Source of the DNA: Lachnospiraceae bacterium
Lineage (GTDB): Bacteria > Bacillota > Clostridia > Lachnospirales > Lachnospiraceae
Assembly (NCBI GenBank): GCA_014804495.1
Contig: JAAUZS010000101.1
Span: 1-12,014 of the forward strand
Direction: 5' to 3'
Length of the DNA: 12,014 nucleotides
Position numbers and translations under genes: made by a program
Notes under the pieces: generated by a model
What the model saw: the letters and a program-made list of their open reading frames with translations, nothing else
The model's database searches: none
What the model was told of the DNA's origin: nothing
In this document: positions 5,651-12,014 of the stretch, one piece after another
Numbering within the stretch: position 1 is the stretch's first letter
How the letters are laid out: each line of letters begins with the position of its first letter

Positions 5651-6779
5651 AACGAAACACATTATATGCTTCATTAGCTTGCTTTGTGTCATTTATACCG
5701 ATGAAATACGCTACAAACAAAATCTCTATACATTCCATCACGCATGGGATAGCATCTTTTTCTTTTTCAGAAAGATTAACTATACTTTCGTAACCTGCAA
5801 TAACTGATTTAGCGATTTCAATCCATTCATTTTTTGTAAAAGCGTCATCAGTTTCTTCTGCCAATAATCCTGTCAAAAAATAACAAATATCAAATATTCT
5901 TATATTTCTTTGGCTCAAATCGAAATCAATATATCCTGACAAATCGCCTTCAAAGAATAAAAAATTGCCATAATGTACATCTCTGTGAATTAATTGTTTC
6001 GGCAAGTAATCATATACGTTTTCTAACGATTCTACTGCTTTTGAATATTCTTCTTCGTTTATTATCTGCCAATTATTATTTGCTAAGTTTTCCCGTATCC
6101 AGCCTTTCATCTCTTGTAAAAGACTATTATCCCAAAATTCAATTTCTTTTTCACATTTAATAAATGCCATATGCAGCTGTGCAATTGAACGACCCATTTT
6201 CCAGGCAATTGTTTTGTCTTTAATATTGGAAATATTGTTCCCCGGTAACTTTTTTGACATGAGGAAATAGTAGTCTTTATAATTGACATATTTTTCACCT
6301 GTTTTTGTAAGAACTGTATCCGCAACCGGAATAGCGCAATCCAATAATATTTCCGATATTTTTATATTTCTGTCCAACTGCTTTTTGTCTTCATACACTT
6401 TTATTATATAAGAATGATTTATTTCCCATGCTGAGGGATATATTTGTAGTAATTGGTTGTTATCAATTTCCCATAAAGGTAAAATCTGCTCTATTATCTC
6501 TTTCATTTTATGATACCTCACCTTTTCTTTTGAAATAATTCTTCTGATACTTGCCTCTGACAGATGATATATATTTCCAAGCAGTCCGTTGGTTCTTCCT
6601 TCAAGATGCTTTAAATATATATGCTGGTTACGTTTCTCTAACTCAACCTTATAGTCGGTCTGTCGCTTTGTTTCACAATTATTTTCTTTTGGTATATACA
6701 AATATCCGCCTTGATAATATTTTTGAATCATTGAAATTATATCTTTCGGCAAGACATTGTTTGCATTTACATATCTCAT
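5625..6779 (-). CDS. CD3324/Mor-like HTH domain fused to an aminoglycoside-phosphotransferase-fold kinase
   Basis: This is a 384-residue two-domain protein. Residues about 1-90 match the small clostridial CD3324 family related to Mor activators: MRYVNANNVLPKDIISMIQKY, GGYLYIP, then a helix-turn-helix near 65-86 (GLLGNIYHLSEASIRRIISKE). Residues about 100-384 form an APH/choline-kinase fold. The strand lysine is at 127 (YIIKVY), the catalytic-loop motif HRDVHYGN at 265-272 (Asp267, Asn272), and the metal-binding Asp285 in GYIDFD. Such kinases phosphorylate antibiotics or small metabolites with ATP or GTP. The frame opens at 6962, but ATG 6779 is chosen because it is the conserved CD3324 start and GGAG lies 12 nt upstream. 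Promoter and dyads lie at 6838-6910. The fusion suggests a kinase that also binds DNA, perhaps controlling its own gene. The kinase call is firm; the substrate is unknown. Confidence 0.82.
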   Translation of the reverse strand: MRYVNANNVLPKDIISMIQKYYQGGYLYIPKENNCETKRQTDYKVELEKRNQHIYLKHLEGRTNGLLGNIYHLSEASIRRIISKEKVRYHKMKEIIEQILPLWEIDNNQLLQIYPSAWEINHSYIIKVYEDKKQLDRNIKISEILLDCAIPVADTVLTKTGEKYVNYKDYYFLMSKKLPGNNISNIKDKTIAWKMGRSIAQLHMAFIKCEKEIEFWDNSLLQEMKGWIRENLANNNWQIINEEEYSKAVESLENVYDYLPKQLIHRDVHYGNFLFFEGDLSGYIDFDLSQRNIRIFDICYFLTGLLAEETDDAFTKNEWIEIAKSVIAGYESIVNLSEKEKDAIPCVMECIEILFVAYFIGINDTKQANEAYNVFRFIQDCEFR

Positions 6780-6837
6780 CGGTATTACACACTCCGTAAG
6801 TATATTTATTAACTTTAGGGTAGCACATAGAGCATAC

Positions 6838-6862
6838 TGTCTGTCGTTTATTATAACAGACA
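6838..6862. promoter_or_regulatory. Perfect dyad overlapping the -10 of the HTH-kinase gene
   Basis: TGTCTGT (6838-6844) and ACAGACA (6856-6862) form a perfect 7-bp inverted repeat with an 11-nt centre. The centre includes the minus-strand TATAAT, so a bound dimer would block the promoter. Confidence 0.5.
6850..6858 (-). promoter_or_regulatory. Extended -10 promoter of the HTH-kinase gene
   Basis: The minus strand reads TGTTATAAT, an extended -10 (TGN-TATAAT). The -35 position, read ACCAAT, is poor, as is often tolerated with an extended -10. Initiation near 6843 leaves a leader of about 64 nt before ATG 6779. Confidence 0.55.
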
Positions 6863-6877
6863 ATAAATGCTTATTGG

Positions 6878-6910
6878 TGATTATATTCATTTCTGTATAG
6901 AATATAATCA
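6878..6910. promoter_or_regulatory. Perfect 11-bp inverted repeat with 11-nt centre, candidate operator
   Basis: TGATTATATTC (6878-6888) and GAATATAATCA (6900-6910) are exact reverse complements with an 11-nt centre. The element lies immediately upstream of the extended -10 promoter, across and above its -35 position. It has the size and placement of a dimer-binding operator. The remainder of the 6780-6988 gap shows no gene. Confidence 0.55.
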
Positions 6911-6988
6911 AGATTTCATGAATTGGATATAAGAGGGCATTGATACAACTTGTATTTGCCATTAATGCTGTGTCAAGATGAGAAACCT

Positions 6989-8356
6989 TTACTTTGGGCG
7001 AATACTAAAGCAAATCTCCACCCTTGCGCCGCCGGTTTCTTCCGAATTTGAGAGCAATATCCTTCCCCCATGCTTTTCAGCTACTGTTTTTGCAAAAAAT
7101 AGTCCAATACCATAATGCGCTTCGCCGCTTCTGCTTGTATCATCCATAAAAAACTGTTCTGTTCCATGCATTAATGCTTCTTTTGTAAATCCATTACCGG
7201 TGTCCTCTACAGTAAATATTAGATTCTCATTTTTTTCTTCAATATAGATATTTATTGCTCCGCCTTCCCTTGAATGCTCTGCTGCGTTTTGAATAATATT
7301 CATAACAGCCCTTATCACCTGATCATACATAATATTTACTGTTTCGCTATTCCATTGTTCTTTCCGGTTAATTTTGAGGCGGTAAACTTCCGCCAATCCT
7401 GAAGTCTGTTTTTGTATATCATCAAGAAGGTCTTTAGTTATCACTTTCTCAGGCATGTTTGGATAACCGCCTGCCGTTTTGGTTACGTCTATTAATTTTT
7501 GTACGTAATTTTGTATTTGAATTGTGCTGTTTATGATATAAACAACCATATTTTTCTGTTCTTCTGTCAGTTCCATCTCGAATAGCAGCTCTGCGTTTCC
7601 TCTCACAACGGTAAGCGGGGTTTTAATATCATGCGCCAGTGCAGACATTTGCCTGTTTTTATCCTGTTCTGTTTTCCATTGCTGTTCCAGAGAGACTTTC
7701 AATGCAATTCTCATATCATCTATGGATGTCAGACAATCATCAAGCTCTTTTATCCCGGAATAAGACACTTCGTATTCCAGATTCTGATTCTTGATGTTCT
7801 CTACTGCATTCATTACAGACTGCATTTTCTCTTTTATCTTTTTCCCGAAACGTAAGGATGGCAGTATTATAATTGCGATTCCACTCAGAATAACCATAAT
7901 TGTCATCAGTTTCTGTGGTTCTATGAAGTGTTCTCTTAAAAATGCAGAATGATATTGCGGAGTCAGGCTGTACTGCAGGACAACATACTCATTTGGACGG
8001 GAAATCACCTTGTAAAAATAGTTTCCTGATGCATTTCCGTGGTTTGCGACATTCCAGGCGATTTCAACGGAATCTTCTGACATATCTCCACCGAGTATCG
8101 CACCGCCAATAGAAAAAATGGCATAATGACAAAGCGGGGGAATCATATCCTCCGTAACTTTATCCGCGTTCTGAATCAAATCATATGCTTCATTGATTTT
8201 CCGCTCTGCGTAATTAGCCGGATATATGATGCCCATGTTTACAAGAATATTGAATATAAGAACTGTACACAAACCCAGAGTGAATAATGCTCCAAGCATA
8301 ACCAGTACATATCTCATGAAAATTCCACTCAATGTATTGCCTCTTATTCTTCCCAT
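6989..8356 (-). CDS. Sensor histidine kinase of the LanFEG operon
   Basis: This is a 455-residue membrane histidine kinase. A first membrane helix spans about 15-42, an external sensor segment of roughly 105 residues runs about 43-148, and a second helix spans about 149-167. A linker follows, then the dimerisation/phosphoacceptor helix with H-box ALAHDIKTPLT (His242). The catalytic ATPase part shows N-box NIIQNAAEH (353-361), G1 VEDTGNGF (383-390) and G2 HYGIGLFFAK (414-423). All catalytic motifs look intact. It overlaps the response regulator gene by 13 bp, so the pair is translationally coupled. A GGGGGAT-type ribosome site lies inside that gene; ATG at codon 14 is a less likely start. The architecture fits LanK or CprK-like kinases that sense lantibiotics or related peptides. 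It would phosphorylate the regulator encoded just upstream. The ligand is inferred from context only. Confidence 0.9.
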   Translation of the reverse strand: MGRIRGNTLSGIFMRYVLVMLGALFTLGLCTVLIFNILVNMGIIYPANYAERKINEAYDLIQNADKVTEDMIPPLCHYAIFSIGGAILGGDMSEDSVEIAWNVANHGNASGNYFYKVISRPNEYVVLQYSLTPQYHSAFLREHFIEPQKLMTIMVILSGIAIIILPSLRFGKKIKEKMQSVMNAVENIKNQNLEYEVSYSGIKELDDCLTSIDDMRIALKVSLEQQWKTEQDKNRQMSALAHDIKTPLTVVRGNAELLFEMELTEEQKNMVVYIINSTIQIQNYVQKLIDVTKTAGGYPNMPEKVITKDLLDDIQKQTSGLAEVYRLKINRKEQWNSETVNIMYDQVIRAVMNIIQNAAEHSREGGAINIYIEEKNENLIFTVEDTGNGFTKEALMHGTEQFFMDDTSRSGEAHYGIGLFFAKTVAEKHGGRILLSNSEETGGARVEICFSIRPK

Positions 8357-9006
8357 TTATATCCGATCCCCCAAACTGTTTTTATAGGCATATAATTATA
8401 ATCTGAGAGTTTTGCCCTTATATTTTTGACATGCGTGATGATTGTACTGTCATAACTTTCACTGTCAAATCCAAATACCTGTTCCAAAATCTGCTCTTTG
8501 GAAAAAACCTGTCCCCGATTTTTGGCAAGGAACTCACAGATTTCATACTCGGCTTTAGTGAGTGGAATTTCTTTATTATCAACCAGCATTTGCCTTAAAG
8601 ATAAATTAAAACAAGTGCGACCGAGAGCCATTCTGACAGAATGCTCCCGGTGTTCCCGTCTAAGATGCGCAGTAATTCTCGCTCGAAGCTCCATAACACC
8701 GAATGGTTTAAAGATATAATCATCTGCGCCCAATGACAATCCATTGACCAGACTGTTTTCTTCCGTCTTTGCTGTGAGAAACAATATAGGGCAGTCAACA
8801 AGCTCTCTGATTTTTGAACATAATTCAAATCCGTCCGTTCCGGGCATCATAATGTCCAGTAAAATTAAATCATAAAGATTCAATTTCTCCATATTTATAT
8901 CAAGCGGATTACTCACTTTTGTGACTAAATGTCCATCCTTATTCAAAATGTTTCCTATCATTTCAAGAATGGCTGTATCATCATCAATTGCCAATATTTT
9001 TGCCAT
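8344..9006 (-). CDS. OmpR-family response regulator of the LanFEG operon
   Basis: This is a 220-residue DNA-binding response regulator. The receiver domain (1-115) has the acidic pocket Asp8-Asp10 (AIDDD), phosphoacceptor Asp51 (LILLDIMMPGTDG), Thr78 (FLTAK) and Lys100 (FKPFG). The winged-helix DNA-binding domain occupies about 125-220, with the recognition-helix region SYDSTIITHVKNIRAKL and the final wing TVWGIGYKWEE. All phosphorylation residues are present. ATG 9006 gives the normal MAKILAIDDD start. The visible AAGGA is 13 nt away, so translation may depend on the upstream genes. It would bind direct repeats such as the TCT-N8-TCT element at 11282-11295 and activate the transporter operon, which includes its own gene. 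It resembles NisR/SpaR/CprR-type regulators; the target is inferred. Confidence 0.93.
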   Translation of the reverse strand: MAKILAIDDDTAILEMIGNILNKDGHLVTKVSNPLDINMEKLNLYDLILLDIMMPGTDGFELCSKIRELVDCPILFLTAKTEENSLVNGLSLGADDYIFKPFGVMELRARITAHLRREHREHSVRMALGRTCFNLSLRQMLVDNKEIPLTKAEYEICEFLAKNRGQVFSKEQILEQVFGFDSESYDSTIITHVKNIRAKLSDYNYMPIKTVWGIGYKWEE

Positions 9007-9045
9007 ACTAACAACCAGATCCTTCCATAGCCTGCGAATTTGTAC

Positions 9046-9789
9046 CTATTCTGATATTTTGATTCCTTCATAGCGGGACGCCCACAGTAAATAATATATC
9101 ATACTAATTAATGTTAATATACAATAGATTGGTATTACTGCCCCCAATTCATTGATTGCACCGGATTCTCCTAGCGTAAATTTCAAATAAGTATATGGTA
9201 TTCTGCTAGTCCATGAAACAAAAGTATATTTCCAGATATAATCTCCAAGCCCTGTAAGCATCAATGCACTGACAAGTCCGGACAGGATTCCCACTCCAAT
9301 GGACACTCCTTCTCCAAACTGAAACGCCATAATCATCTGCCATATATAGAGTGGGATACTGCTGCACCACATAACAAACGCCGCCATCATACATATTCCC
9401 ATGCCTATTGTACTGCCCTTAAGAATCATGCAAAAACCGAAACCGAATATGACTGTTGTTAATAATACTGAAAACATACTGAAAATAAGCAAAAGCAATA
9501 CCTTTGACAAAAACGCAGTGGTCTTTTGCGGTAAAGTAAGCAGATTCTGAAAGCCGCCGGCATTTTGTTCCTGTTTTATCATGCTTGCGGTAAATATTCC
9601 GATAAGCACAGGAAATCCTGCCCCCACTGCCTGATAAAAAGCAATGATTCTTGTATTCTCATTCCAGACAGAAAAAGAATTATATATTAAAAACAACCCG
9701 CTTGTTATAACCGGAATCAAAATATGTGCAAGCACAATAGGAGTTCCTTTTGTTTTCAGCAAGTCTGAATGGAGATTCTTTCTGAGCAT
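9046..9789 (-). CDS. Lantibiotic-protection ABC transporter permease, MutG/LanG type
   Basis: This is a 247-residue integral membrane permease with about six hydrophobic segments, starting near residues 15-37 and ending with a helix near 215-237. Its length and the pattern MLRKNLHSDLLKTKGTPIVLAHILIP, SMIKQEQNAGGFQNLLTLP match the second permease (LanG/MutG) of lantibiotic immunity transporters as I know them. With the LanE-like permease and LanF-like ATPase it would form the complex that expels antimicrobial peptide from the membrane. GAGGTGA lies about 10 nt before its ATG, and its start is 2 nt after the stop of the preceding permease gene, which indicates coupled translation. A 39-nt gap separates it from the response regulator gene. 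Confidence 0.85.
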   Translation of the reverse strand: MLRKNLHSDLLKTKGTPIVLAHILIPVITSGLFLIYNSFSVWNENTRIIAFYQAVGAGFPVLIGIFTASMIKQEQNAGGFQNLLTLPQKTTAFLSKVLLLLIFSMFSVLLTTVIFGFGFCMILKGSTIGMGICMMAAFVMWCSSIPLYIWQMIMAFQFGEGVSIGVGILSGLVSALMLTGLGDYIWKYTFVSWTSRIPYTYLKFTLGESGAINELGAVIPIYCILTLISMIYYLLWASRYEGIKISE

Positions 9790-9791
9790 TT

Positions 9792-10523
9792 CTATTTCAC
9801 CTCTCTTTTTTCAAACCAGCTTAAAAATAAAATAGTTGCAAAAACAAACCAAATAATAGATAAGCAAATCCCCGGGATGACTACTCCCATATCCAATAGC
9901 GGATTTCCGGATTCTGCCGGGAGTCCGTTTGGCAATATGTGGAGAAACGGGCATAAAATCCGCATAGGTATCGCAGAAACAAGTAAATACCATTTTCCTG
10001 TTGATGCAATAATGGTACCTCCAACCGTAAAAAACAGGCAGATTAATAATTCTGCAATCATTCCGAAGCGCTCGCTTAAAAACAGAAATACCGGTATCTC
10101 CCATAACTGTGTGGCAGTAAGGAGCAATACTGCAATCGCTGCACCACCTAAGGGAACGCGGGTTGTTAATAAAAAGCCGCCTATCGAAGCTCCTGTAAAA
10201 ACAATAATATTTGAGGTCAGAACCATGCAACCCATATAGATGATTTTACCTATCATCAATTTTCTTTTGCTTGCAGAAAGCGTCATCAGGTTATAATAAT
10301 TTGTTTTTTTCTCCTGCGACATGGAAAGGTGGCAGATAACAGCAAGCATGCCGGGCAGCAGCAGTGTGTACCACCAGTTCCATACGCTTTCTGCATATGA
10401 ATTTGTCATTCCTAATGTAAGTACAAACGCCAAAGTAAACGTAATCATAGGAAAAGCCCAGATAAATCTCCGGCGCATCGAGCTTTTTGTTTTTTGATAT
10501 TCTGCTTTCACAATATTAATCAT
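9792..10523 (-). CDS. Lantibiotic-protection ABC transporter permease, MutE/EpiE (LanE) type
   Basis: This is a 243-residue integral membrane permease with about six hydrophobic segments, the first near 20-38 (FIWAFPMITFTLAFVLTLG). The opening MINIVKAEYQKTKSSMRRRFIW, the later MSQEKKTNYYNLMTLSASKRKLMIGKI, and the C-terminal WFVFATILFLSWFEKREVK match LanE/MutE permeases. A GTG at 10532 would add three residues. ATG 10523 is preferred because GGTGA lies 5 nt upstream and the family normally starts MINI. That start overlaps the end of the ATPase gene by 8 bp in an ATGATTAA junction, so translation is coupled. It works with the LanG-like permease encoded next. Confidence 0.85.
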   Translation of the reverse strand: MINIVKAEYQKTKSSMRRRFIWAFPMITFTLAFVLTLGMTNSYAESVWNWWYTLLLPGMLAVICHLSMSQEKKTNYYNLMTLSASKRKLMIGKIIYMGCMVLTSNIIVFTGASIGGFLLTTRVPLGGAAIAVLLLTATQLWEIPVFLFLSERFGMIAELLICLFFTVGGTIIASTGKWYLLVSAIPMRILCPFLHILPNGLPAESGNPLLDMGVVIPGICLSIIWFVFATILFLSWFEKREVK

Positions 10524-11229
10524 AGATTTCACCAGCCTTTCCGGTTTCTCTTACAACGTCCATAAAGAGTTCTTCCAGATTCTGTCCCTGTTCTAATGGT
10601 CCTTCGTATCCTAAAATACCATTAGAAATAATTCCCACATAATCTGCGATTAACTGTACTTCTGAGAGTATATGACTGGAAAGAATGACTGTAATTCCAT
10701 GCGCAGGAAAAGAACATATCAGTTCACGAAGTTCTTCTATTCCTATTGGGTCTAACCCATTAGTAGGCTCATCCAAAATCAGAAGCTTTGGTTCTCCTAA
10801 TAATGCCATAGCAATGCCAAGCCTTTGTTTCATTCCCAAAGAAAATTGTCCTGCTTTCTTTTTCCCTGTATTTGAAAGAGAGACTATTTGTAATACCTCA
10901 TCAATCCTTTTTTCATCAGCACCAAGCAGTAACGCTCTGACTTTCAGGTTTTCCCTCGCAGACAGATTTTCATAAATCGGCGGATTTTCAATAAGTGCAC
11001 CTATTTCTGACAGACTTTCCCGGCTCCACGGTTTTCCGTCGAAATAAATCTCGCCTGAGGTTGGCTTTGATATGCCGGTAAGCATTTTTAAAGTAGTAGA
11101 TTTGCCGGCTCCGTTCGGACCAAGCAGCCCGTAAACTTTTCCTCTGGCTATATTTAGTGAGACTTTATTCACTGCCTTCTGTTTTTTAAAAGACTTACAG
11201 AGTTCTGTAGTTTGAAGCATCATTTCCAT
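10516..11229 (-). CDS. Lantibiotic-protection ABC transporter ATPase (LanF/NisF/CprA type)
   Basis: This 237-residue ATPase would drive peptide export by the two permeases encoded downstream. Motifs in order are Walker A GPNGAGKST (37-45), signature FSLGMKQR (129-136), Walker B LLILDEP (149-155), D-loop NGLD, and switch His186. At the usual Q-loop position the sequence reads IENPPIY, so Glu81 replaces Gln. This E-loop is a known hallmark of lantibiotic self-protection transporters such as NukF. The open frame extends to 11358, but ATG 11229 is chosen: AAGGA lies 9 nt upstream, the family start MEMMLQTTELCKSF follows, and the upstream 43 codons cross the promoter region. First gene of a five-gene operon. 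With no lantibiotic biosynthesis gene in the window, it more likely gives resistance to foreign peptides than self-immunity. Confidence 0.93.
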   Translation of the reverse strand: MEMMLQTTELCKSFKKQKAVNKVSLNIARGKVYGLLGPNGAGKSTTLKMLTGISKPTSGEIYFDGKPWSRESLSEIGALIENPPIYENLSARENLKVRALLLGADEKRIDEVLQIVSLSNTGKKKAGQFSLGMKQRLGIAMALLGEPKLLILDEPTNGLDPIGIEELRELICSFPAHGITVILSSHILSEVQLIADYVGIISNGILGYEGPLEQGQNLEELFMDVVRETGKAGEIYD

Positions 11230-11264
11230 ATTTATGTTCCTTCTTTCTTTTTTATAGAAAGAGC

Positions 11265-11297
11265 ATAATAGGAAAAAATGAAGATTTAATGAAGATT
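11265..11297 (-). promoter_or_regulatory. LanFEG-RK promoter with NisR-like TCT-N8-TCT direct repeat
   Basis: On the minus strand a -10 TATTAT lies at 11270-11265. Upstream are two identical 10-bp copies of AATCTTCATT (11297-11288 and 11286-11277), starting 11 bp apart. Within them is TCT-N8-TCT (11295-11282), the spacing known for NisR boxes in nisA and nisF promoters. It falls roughly at -24 to -39 from the expected start. The normal -35 reads TTCATT and is weak, as expected for an activator-dependent promoter. Confidence 0.65.
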
Positions 11298-11302
11298 CCG
11301 GA

Positions 11303-11352
11303 TTGACATCTGGTGTACAAAGTGTTATCCTGCAAGTGGAGTACAAAATGTA
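11303..11352 (+). promoter_or_regulatory. blaI promoter with two BlaI/MecI-type operator dyads
   Basis: TTGACA (11303-11308) and TATCCT (11326-11331) are 17 bp apart. A dyad TACAAAGTGTT (11316-11326) occupies the spacer, and a perfect dyad TACAAAATGTA (11342-11352) lies just past the expected start near 11338. The blocks GTACAAAGTGTTATCC (11315) and GTACAAAATGTAATCC (11341) match in 14 of 16 positions with a 26-bp offset. TACA/TGTA half-sites are the known BlaI/MecI target. This layout would give autorepression. Confidence 0.7.
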
Positions 11353-11372
11353 ATCCACTCAAGGAGATTATC

Positions 11373-11750
11373 ATGCAGCAAATATCAGATTATGAATTAG
11401 AGCTTATGAAAATTATATGGGCTAACGGCGGAACCGCTTTATATGCGGAAATAGTTAAAGCGTTAGAGGATAAAGGAACTCCGTGGACGAAAAACACAAT
11501 TATAACTTTGCTTTCGCGTCTGGCTAATAAAGGTTTTTTGAAAGCGAGTAAAACAGGTTTTCGAAATCAATATATTGCGATTGTTTTAGAAACGGACTAT
11601 CAGGAGGAGCAGACTAAAACTCTGCTTGATAAACTCTATGAGGGCAACGCGAAAGGTCTTGTTTCCACGCTTATTCAAAAGGATTTGCTTTCTCCTGATG
11701 ATTATGAGGATTTGAAAAAACAGTGGAAAGGCGGTGAAAATGATAAATGA
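11373..11750 (+). CDS. blaI: BlaI/MecI/CopY family repressor
   Basis: This is a 125-residue winged-helix repressor of the penicillinase-repressor family. The opening ISDYELELMKIIWANGG, the recognition region WTKNTIITLLSRLANKGFLKASK (about 38-60) and a helical C-terminal dimerisation part (EEQTKTLLDKLYEGN onward) match BlaI, and the length is typical. ATG 11373 is preferred over the GTG at 11313, since AAGGAG lies 6 nt upstream and the extra 20 codons would cross the promoter and operators. It overlaps the BlaR1-like gene by 4 bp (ATGA). In the known mechanism, BlaR1 senses a cell-wall antibiotic and causes cleavage of BlaI, releasing its targets. Its likely sites are in its own promoter; others cannot be seen. 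Clostridial BlaI homologues do not always control a beta-lactamase, and none is present in the window. Confidence 0.92.
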   Translation: MQQISDYELELMKIIWANGGTALYAEIVKALEDKGTPWTKNTIITLLSRLANKGFLKASKTGFRNQYIAIVLETDYQEEQTKTLLDKLYEGNAKGLVSTLIQKDLLSPDDYEDLKKQWKGGENDK

Positions 11751-12014
11751 GTGAAATACTGAAAGTCGTTTTATCGCTTTCCATCTCAGGTACTTTTCTG
11801 ATACTCTTGCTTTTACTGTTACGACCATTATTCAAAGAGCGGCTGAGCAAACGATGGCAGTATTATATTTGGCTTGTAGTGGTTGCCCGCCTGCTTTTTC
11901 CATTTGCGCCGGAAACAAACTTGATGGCAATGCTATTTCAGGGGATTGACAAGGCAGCAGAACAGACTGCGACAGTTTCACCTTACACGCAGCAGGATAG
12001 TATAGTTGATGAAC
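11747..12014 (+). CDS. BlaR1/MecR1-type M56 metalloprotease sensor, 5' part
   Basis: This frame runs off the window after about 89 codons. It begins MSEILKVVLSLSISGTF and continues with a first membrane helix, then RPLFKERLSKRWQYYIWLVVVARLLFPFAPE with a second. This is the typical N-terminus of BlaR1/MecR1 antirepressor proteins (peptidase family M56). The zinc motif HExxH and any sensor domain lie beyond the window. The ATG overlaps the TGA of blaI in ATGA, so the two are translationally coupled. It would be the membrane receptor that inactivates BlaI. Whether it has a penicillin-binding sensor domain cannot be seen. Confidence 0.85.
   Translation, partial: MSEILKVVLSLSISGTFLILLLLLLRPLFKERLSKRWQYYIWLVVVARLLFPFAPETNLMAMLFQGIDKAAEQTATVSPYTQQDSIVDE

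Noticed and set aside
6936..6960. Hairpin GGCA...ATACA-ACT-TGTAT...TGCC after the histidine kinase gene, as an operon terminator
   Set aside because: The stem is interrupted and no T-run follows on the minus strand, so a terminator cannot be supported.
6780..6962. N-terminal extension of the HTH-kinase to the ATG at 6962
   Set aside because: The extension would cross the promoter and both dyads, and the conserved family start is at 6779.
6989..11229. BceAB-type bacitracin transporter plus BceRS
   Set aside because: There are two small six-helix permeases rather than one large FtsX-like permease, and the kinase has a large external segment, so it fits LanFEG-RK instead.
11230..11358. N-terminal 43-codon extension of the LanF-like ATPase
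   Set aside because: It covers the promoter and operator region, and the normal family start with a good ribosome site is at 11229.

Overview
The window looks like a low-to-moderate GC Firmicute chromosome, most likely a gut Clostridia of the Lachnospiraceae type. That inference rests on AGGAGG-type ribosome binding sites, vegetative TTGACA/TATAAT promoters, and families typical of that group: TatD-associated radical SAM protein, CD3324-like HTH, NAT_N/GNAT_C acyltransferase, a LanFEG transporter with its own two-component system, and BlaI/BlaR1. No rRNA, tRNA, CRISPR array, insertion sequence or phage gene was recognised.

Positions 1-4100 form a loose accessory stretch of small, mostly separately transcribed genes. 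A radical SAM protein (+) converges on a MerR/GyrI-type regulator (-). Next come a Nudix hydrolase, a small unknown ORF that may be frameshifted, and an unknown 251-codon gene (all -). Then follows a small acidic protein (+) with a near-consensus promoter. Its 3' end abuts the decayed remnant of a SAM-dependent methyltransferase on the opposite strand.

Positions 4130-6988 carry a GNAT acetyltransferase (-), a divergently transcribed NAT_N/GNAT_C acyltransferase-like protein (+), and a fusion of a CD3324/Mor-like HTH with an aminoglycoside-phosphotransferase-fold kinase (-). The kinase gene overlaps the tail of the acyltransferase gene by 26 bp. Its upstream region holds two separate perfect inverted repeats, each with an 11-nt centre, placed around an extended -10 promoter.

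Positions 6989-11229 are one tightly packed minus-strand operon, read from high to low coordinates: ABC ATPase (LanF type), permease (LanE/MutE type), permease (LanG/MutG type), OmpR-family response regulator, sensor histidine kinase. It is a lantibiotic or antimicrobial-peptide detoxification module resembling nisFEG plus nisRK, or C. difficile cprABC plus cprRK. The ATPase has Glu in place of the Q-loop Gln, a hallmark of LanF proteins. The promoter region carries a TCT-N8-TCT direct repeat like the NisR box.

Positions 11373-12014 (+) hold a BlaI/MecI repressor and the start of a BlaR1-type M56 metalloprotease sensor cut by the window edge. Their promoter carries two BlaI-like dyads, one between -35 and -10 and one just after the expected transcription start. 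The 143-bp divergent region between lanF and blaI therefore holds two independent signalling inputs, both from systems that respond to cell-envelope antibiotics, so the two modules may form one envelope-stress locus.
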